Assembly (NCBI RefSeq): GCF_014905555.1
Contig: NZ_BNGS01000010.1
Span: 248,001 to 312,000, forward strand
Length of the DNA stretch: 64,000 bases
Source: Streptomyces sp. Y2F8-2
GTDB lineage: Bacteria; Actinomycetota; Actinomycetes; Streptomycetales; Streptomycetaceae
Direction of reading: 5' to 3'
The position numbers and the translations under genes were made by a program. Positions 60,155 to 64,000 of this stretch are shown here, in pieces; position 1 is the stretch's first letter; every line of letters starts with the position of its first letter. Below the pieces are notes generated by a model. It made no database searches and was not told the origin of the DNA. It worked only from the letters and a program-made list of their open reading frames with translations.

Positions 60155-60510
60155 ACTCGGCTCCGGGTGATGGTGACGGTCACGTCGTCGAAGGGGACCG
60201 TGATCGGGGCGTCCGGCTTGTGGACGCAGACCTCGACCTCCTGGACCGGGGCGTGCTTCAGGCAGGACAGTGCGATGCGCTCCGCGAGCGTCTCGATGAG
60301 GTTCACGGGCTCCCCCTCGACCACGGCGACGACCTCCTCGGCCACGACGCCGTAGTGCACCGTCTTCGTCAGATCGTCGTCGGTCGCGGCCGGCCGGGTG
60401 TCCACGCCCAGGACGAGATCGACGATGAAGGTCTGGCCCTCCTCGCGCTCCTTGGGGTACACGCCGTGGTGCCCGCGGGCCTTCAGGCCGCGCAGCGCGA
60501 CACGATCCAC
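60151..60510 (-). CDS. folB: Dihydroneopterin aldolase
   Basis: 119 aa from the GTG at 60508-60510 (VDRVALRGLKARGHHGVYPK), the usual FolB length, with AGGAG upstream; GTG at 60519 is possible. Motifs: GHHGVYPKEREEGQTFIVDL and NLIETLAERIALSCLKH, and VHKPDAPI near the C-terminus. Cleaves dihydroneopterin to the hydroxymethylpterin used by FolK. Coupled to folK. Confidence 0.95.
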   Translation of the reverse strand: MDRVALRGLKARGHHGVYPKEREEGQTFIVDLVLGVDTRPAATDDDLTKTVHYGVVAEEVVAVVEGEPVNLIETLAERIALSCLKHAPVQEVEVCVHKPDAPITVPFDDVTVTITRSRV

Positions 60511-60766
60511 GCGAATCACTCCTGCAATCGTCGGTAGCGGCCGATTCTCACCGGGTGCGGACGGTACACCGGCCTCGAACGAATCTACCTGCGAGCAATG
60601 ACAGCGTCGGCCACGAGGGCGCGCGCCGACAGCACCGGCAGAAAGTTTCGTCGGGCGTTTCCCCTGGGGAACACGGTGGCTCATGGCCAGGTAGCCGCCC
60701 ATACCCAGGAGTAGGTGATTCCGACCACTTCAGGCCGCCTACCCACTCGCGCGGGCCGTCCACCCC

Positions 60767-61267
60767 TCAGACGGAGTCGTCCTCCTCGTCGTCACTGGTT
60801 TCGGTCAGCACGGGGGAGGCGTGGTGCGACCAGAGCTTCCAGCCGTCGGACGTGCGGCGGAACACGTTCGTGGCGACCACGAGCTGACCGACGAGCGGAC
60901 CCGGCTCCTCGCCGCCGTCGGGGGACGGGCCGCCGCTGAGGATGTTCTCCGTGCACGTCACGAGGGCGGTGTCGCCGGTCACGGAGACATGGACGTCGGT
61001 GAGGAAGAACTGGATGTAGTCGGTGTTCGCCATGATCAGCGCGTACGACCTCAGGACCTCGCCGCGTCCGGTCAGCACGGGCCAGCCGGGGTGGACGCAG
61101 GAGACCACGCCGGTGTCGGCCGGGTCGTGGTACTCCTCGTCCACGCCCAGGTCGGAGGGGGTGAGCCAGAGCGAGGACAGCTCCTCGAAGTCGCCCCGCT
61201 CCATGGCCTCGTAGAAGGCCGTGTTGGCCTGCTCGACCTGTTCCACGTCGGTGTGGGCGGTGCTCAC
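60767..61267 (-). CDS. NTF2-like (SnoaL/DUF4440-type) protein
   Basis: 166 aa, GTG start overlapping the folP stop (GTGA at 61264-61267), so coupled. Cone-like NTF2 fold: VEQANTAFYEAMERGDFEEL, CVHPGWPVLTGRGEVLRSYA, then ALVTCTENIL and VATNVFRRTSDGWKLWSHHAS. The conserved histidines in the pocket hint at small-molecule binding or catalysis. Regularly found between folP and folB in Streptomyces, but not a known folate enzyme. Confidence 0.88.
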   Translation of the reverse strand: MSTAHTDVEQVEQANTAFYEAMERGDFEELSSLWLTPSDLGVDEEYHDPADTGVVSCVHPGWPVLTGRGEVLRSYALIMANTDYIQFFLTDVHVSVTGDTALVTCTENILSGGPSPDGGEEPGPLVGQLVVATNVFRRTSDGWKLWSHHASPVLTETSDDEEDDSV

Positions 61268-62151
61268 CGGGCTCCTTCGGGTGTTCCGCTCGTGCGTGCG
61301 TCCTCCAGGGCGCGGGCGACGCGTACGGCGTCCGCCGTCGCGCGCACCTCGTGCACGCGCACGGCCCAGGCGCCGGCGTGCGCGGCGAGTGCGGAGACGG
61401 CGGCCGTGGCGGCGTCGCGCTCCCGTGCGGGCGGGGGTGCGCCCTCGGGGCCGGCCAGGACGCGGCCGAGGAACCGTTTGCGGGAGGCGGCCACCAGCAG
61501 GGGGTGGCCGAGGCCGAGCAGGCGGTCGAGGCGGGCGAGCAGGGCCAGGTCGTGCTCGGCGTCCTTGGAGAACCCGAGACCGGGGTCGACGACGATGCGG
61601 TCCGGGGCGACGCCGCCCTCGAGGACGGCCTCCACGCGCGCGTGCAGCTCGTCCACGACCTCGGTGACGACGTCCTCGTAGACGCCCTTGACGTTGCCGC
61701 CCTGGAGGAAGCCGCGCCAGTGCATGACCACGAACGGGGCGCCCGTGGCTGCGACGACCGGGATCATCGCGGGGTCGGCGAGTCCGCCGCTGACGTCGTT
61801 GACGAGGGCGGCACCGGCGGCGAGGGCCTGCTCGGCGACGCTGGCGCGCATGGTGTCGACGGAGACCGTGACACCCTCGGAGGCGAGGCCGCGCACGACG
61901 GGGATCACCCGCCTCAGCTCCTCCGCCTCGTCGACACGGGTGGCGCCGGGGCGGGTGGACTCCCCGCCGACGTCGACGAGGTCGGCGCCCTCGGAGACCA
62001 GGTCGAGGCCGTGCTTGACGGCGACGGTGGTGTCGAACCAGCGGCCGCCGTCGGAGAAGGAGTCGGGGGTGACGTTGACGACCCCCATGACCGCACAGCG
62101 GTCCCACACCGGAAGACCGGCCACGCGGCCCCGCCCACTCTTCGTGCTCAT
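61264..62151 (-). CDS. folP: Dihydropteroate synthase
   Basis: 295 aa, ATG at 62149-62151. TIM-barrel motifs: VMGVVNVTPDSFSDGGRWFD, DVGGESTRPGATRVDEAEEL, VSVDTMRASVAEQALAAGAA, and IVVDPGLGFSKDAEHDLALL. Condenses the pterin pyrophosphate with p-aminobenzoate; target of sulfonamides. First gene of the folP-NTF2-folB-folK-DUF3180 series. Confidence 0.96.
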   Translation of the reverse strand: MSTKSGRGRVAGLPVWDRCAVMGVVNVTPDSFSDGGRWFDTTVAVKHGLDLVSEGADLVDVGGESTRPGATRVDEAEELRRVIPVVRGLASEGVTVSVDTMRASVAEQALAAGAALVNDVSGGLADPAMIPVVAATGAPFVVMHWRGFLQGGNVKGVYEDVVTEVVDELHARVEAVLEGGVAPDRIVVDPGLGFSKDAEHDLALLARLDRLLGLGHPLLVAASRKRFLGRVLAGPEGAPPPARERDAATAAVSALAAHAGAWAVRVHEVRATADAVRVARALEDARTSGTPEGAR

Positions 62152-62345
62152 ACGTTCAGCGTAGGCCCCCGGGACCTGTCTTTCGGATCAGCTCGGCGTC
62201 GGGGGCGTGGCAAAGACGGGCCGAGCCACCGCACCCGGCTCCAGGGGCGGGTGACCACCACGGTGGGCCGGCTGCGGCCGGGCTCCGGGGACGGCCTGGT
62301 GAGGCCCGGGGGGATCGGGGCCCCGACCGGGCCTGTTGGGGCTTG

Positions 62346-63995
62346 TCAGGCGCGGCTGGGGGTCCGTACTCCGCGTTCCGCCAAGCCGTGCGCGCACGGG
62401 CGCGGTGCCCGGGGCGTGCGGCGCAGGACGCGGGGGAGGGCCAGGTTCACGAAGCCCTCGGCCTGCATGACCGCGAAGCCGATGCGCGGCAGGTCGCGGG
62501 TGGAGGCGTACACCATGAAGCGCGGCTCCCAGCGCGGCTGGAACTTGGCGTTGAACTTGTACAGGGACTCGATCTGGAACCAACGGGAGAGGAAGACCAG
62601 CAGCCCCCGCCACGCCCGCAGCACGGGCCCCGCACCGATCTTCTCGCCGCGGGCCAGCGCCGAGCGGAACATCGCGAAGTTCAGCGAGACGTGCTCGATG
62701 CCGAACTTCGGGGCGGCCTGGAGCGCGGCCACGATCAGCAGTTCGTTCATGCCCGGGTCGGCCGAGCGGTCGCGGCGCATCAGGTCCAGGGAGGCCCCGT
62801 CCGTGCCCCAGGGGACGAAGTGCAGGACGGCCTTGAGGTCGCCGTAAGGTCCCGCCTCGGCGTCGGCCTTGTGGGCCGTCGCGATCAGGCAGTCACCGTC
62901 GGCCGGGTCCCCGACACGGCCGAGCGCCATGGAGAAGCCGCGCTCGGTGTCCGTACCGCGCCAGTCCTCGGCCGCCCGTCGTATGCGCTCCAACTCGCCC
63001 TCGCCGAGGTCACGGATGCGCCGTACCCGGGTTTCGTAACCGGCGCGCTCGATGCGCTTCACCATCTGGCGCACGTTGCGCATCGCGCGCCCGGAGAGGG
63101 AGAAATCCTTGACGTCCACCACCGCCTCGTCACCCAGTTCGAGGGCGTCCAGGCCGGTCTCGCGGGTCCACACCTCGCCGCCCGTCTCCGAGCAGCCCAC
63201 GACCGCGGGCGTCCAGGAGTGCACCCTGGCCTCGTCCATGAACCGCTCGATGGCGCCCGGCCACGCCTCCACGTCGCCGATCGGGTCGCCGCTCGCCAGC
63301 ATCACGCCCGACACGACGCGGTACGTCACCGCCGCCTTGCCGCTCGGTGAGAAGACGACCGCCTTGTCGCGACGGAGTGCGAAGTGGCCGAGGGAGTCAC
63401 GACTGCCGTGCTTGTCCAGCAGGGCGCGCAGCCGTTCCTCGTCCTCCTCGGTGAGCTGGGCGGCCGGGTGTTCGGGCCGGAACGCCAGGTAGATCGTGGT
63501 GATCGCGGTGATCAGACCGAGCGCGCCGAGCGAGAAGCCCACCGTCCAGGAGGTGTTGCCGGTGTAGTCGACCGGGCCCTCGAAGCCGAACAGGCCGTAC
63601 AGGACGTGCTCGAGGCGGTCGGACAGGCTCGGGTCGCCGACCATGCGGTGCGCGTGGACGCTGACGATGACCAGGCCCAGACCCACGGAACCGGCGCCCA
63701 TGAGGATGAAGTTGGCCAGTGCGCGCCAGCGGCTGCGCGGGTCGGGCAGGGCCGCGAACTCGCTTCGGTGGCGCAGCAGCGGCACCAGCAGGGCCACCGC
63801 GATGAGCACGCCGATGAGCGAGTGGCGGTAGACGTACTCCGACACGGCGCCCGCCGGAAGGAGCAGTACCGCGGCGCGCCACGCCCGGCGCTTGCGCCGG
63901 CGCAGCCCGTGGGCCAGGAGCAGCAACAGGACGCCCGCGCTCAGGGACAGGGCCGCGGCGAAGGGCCCGAACGAGCCGGGCAGCACCTCGGCCAT
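62346..63995 (-). CDS. DUF2156 / MprF-like phosphatidylglycerol lysyltransferase domain protein (5' end may lie outside)
   Basis: 549 aa from the ATG at 63993-63995. The frame stays open to the window edge, so the true start may be further upstream. The N-terminal ~200 residues have several membrane helices. The C-terminal domain is the double-GNAT DUF2156 fold (DSLGHFALRRDKAVVFSPSG, VVSGVMLASGDPIGDVEAWP, HFVPWGTDGASLDLMRRDRS). It resembles the transferase domain of MprF/LysX, which puts lysine on phosphatidylglycerol to resist cationic peptides. There is no lysyl-tRNA synthetase domain here. Confidence 0.9.
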   Translation of the reverse strand: MAEVLPGSFGPFAAALSLSAGVLLLLLAHGLRRRKRRAWRAAVLLLPAGAVSEYVYRHSLIGVLIAVALLVPLLRHRSEFAALPDPRSRWRALANFILMGAGSVGLGLVIVSVHAHRMVGDPSLSDRLEHVLYGLFGFEGPVDYTGNTSWTVGFSLGALGLITAITTIYLAFRPEHPAAQLTEEDEERLRALLDKHGSRDSLGHFALRRDKAVVFSPSGKAAVTYRVVSGVMLASGDPIGDVEAWPGAIERFMDEARVHSWTPAVVGCSETGGEVWTRETGLDALELGDEAVVDVKDFSLSGRAMRNVRQMVKRIERAGYETRVRRIRDLGEGELERIRRAAEDWRGTDTERGFSMALGRVGDPADGDCLIATAHKADAEAGPYGDLKAVLHFVPWGTDGASLDLMRRDRSADPGMNELLIVAALQAAPKFGIEHVSLNFAMFRSALARGEKIGAGPVLRAWRGLLVFLSRWFQIESLYKFNAKFQPRWEPRFMVYASTRDLPRIGFAVMQAEGFVNLALPRVLRRTPRAPRPCAHGLAERGVRTPSRA

Positions 63996-64000
63996 GCGGT

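Noticed and set aside
61351..62847. 498-codon plus-strand frame opposite folP
   Set aside because: Shadow of folP; no recognisable domain and repetitive Gly/Asp/Arg composition.

Overview
The window is chromosomal DNA of a Streptomyces species. The evidence is very high GC, GTG and TTG starts, and several near-identical Streptomyces markers: BldG, a TipAL/TipAS-type regulator, TopA with a lysine-rich tail, an MFS-thymidylate kinase fusion, a WhiJ-type cluster and DUF397. No plasmid or phage structural genes are seen.

Layout. (1) 1-7317: the actinobacterial 'helicase/secretion neighbourhood'. A translationally coupled Tad/Flp-like operon (CpaE-like, TadA, TadB, TadC, a DUF4244 pilin-like peptide, TadE and a TadE-like protein) converges on a DECH-box DUF1998 helicase. 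(2) 7398-8289: bldG and its partner anti-sigma kinase, closed by a strong terminator. (3) 8290-13393: an AT-rich intergenic region with a tandem dyad, then the K+-independent H+-pyrophosphatase hppA, a lipoprotein and a methyltransferase. (4) 13838-23573: a small membrane protein, topA, the MFS-tmk fusion, the DNA polymerase III delta' subunit, and a secreted tripeptidyl-peptidase-like hydrolase. (5) 23681-28094: tRNA-Thr(CGT) with a tyrosine-integrase remnant beside it, a Tat-exported DUF1259 protein, decayed coding sequence and a trypsin-like protease with FG-GAP repeats. This is the accessory part of the window. (6) 28399-37830: a SpoU methyltransferase, a GT2 glycosyltransferase, an AfsR-like regulator, a family A DNA polymerase, an HTH-Clp_N regulator with paired operators, and a DUF2786 protein. 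(7) 37840-50344: lipoproteins, a VOC-ArsR-SRPBCC operon with two palindromes, a WhiJ-type cluster (DUF397, HATPase, HTH-DUF5753), aldehyde dehydrogenase, DinB, glutamate decarboxylase, tipA, DedA and a ThrE-like exporter. (8) 50405-64000: the conserved block ppa, dacB, DUF2342 metalloprotease, tilS, hpt, ftsH, folE, then on the minus strand an MprF-like protein, folP, an NTF2-like protein, folB, folK and DUF3180.

How the genes work together. The first operon looks like a complete export/assembly motor for pilin-like peptides, but no prepilin peptidase is present. BldG and the adjacent kinase form a partner-switching pair. topA, tmk and holB are replication-linked. folE, folB, folK and folP cover most of dihydropteroate synthesis.

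The most interesting signals are non-coding. They are paired palindromic operators in front of hppA, the Clp_N regulator and the VOC-ArsR operon; a 31-bp element shared in gene-relative orientation by two members of the WhiJ-type cluster; and a preserved tipA autoregulatory promoter with its internal TipAS start. I did not find an unambiguous new defence or biosynthetic system.
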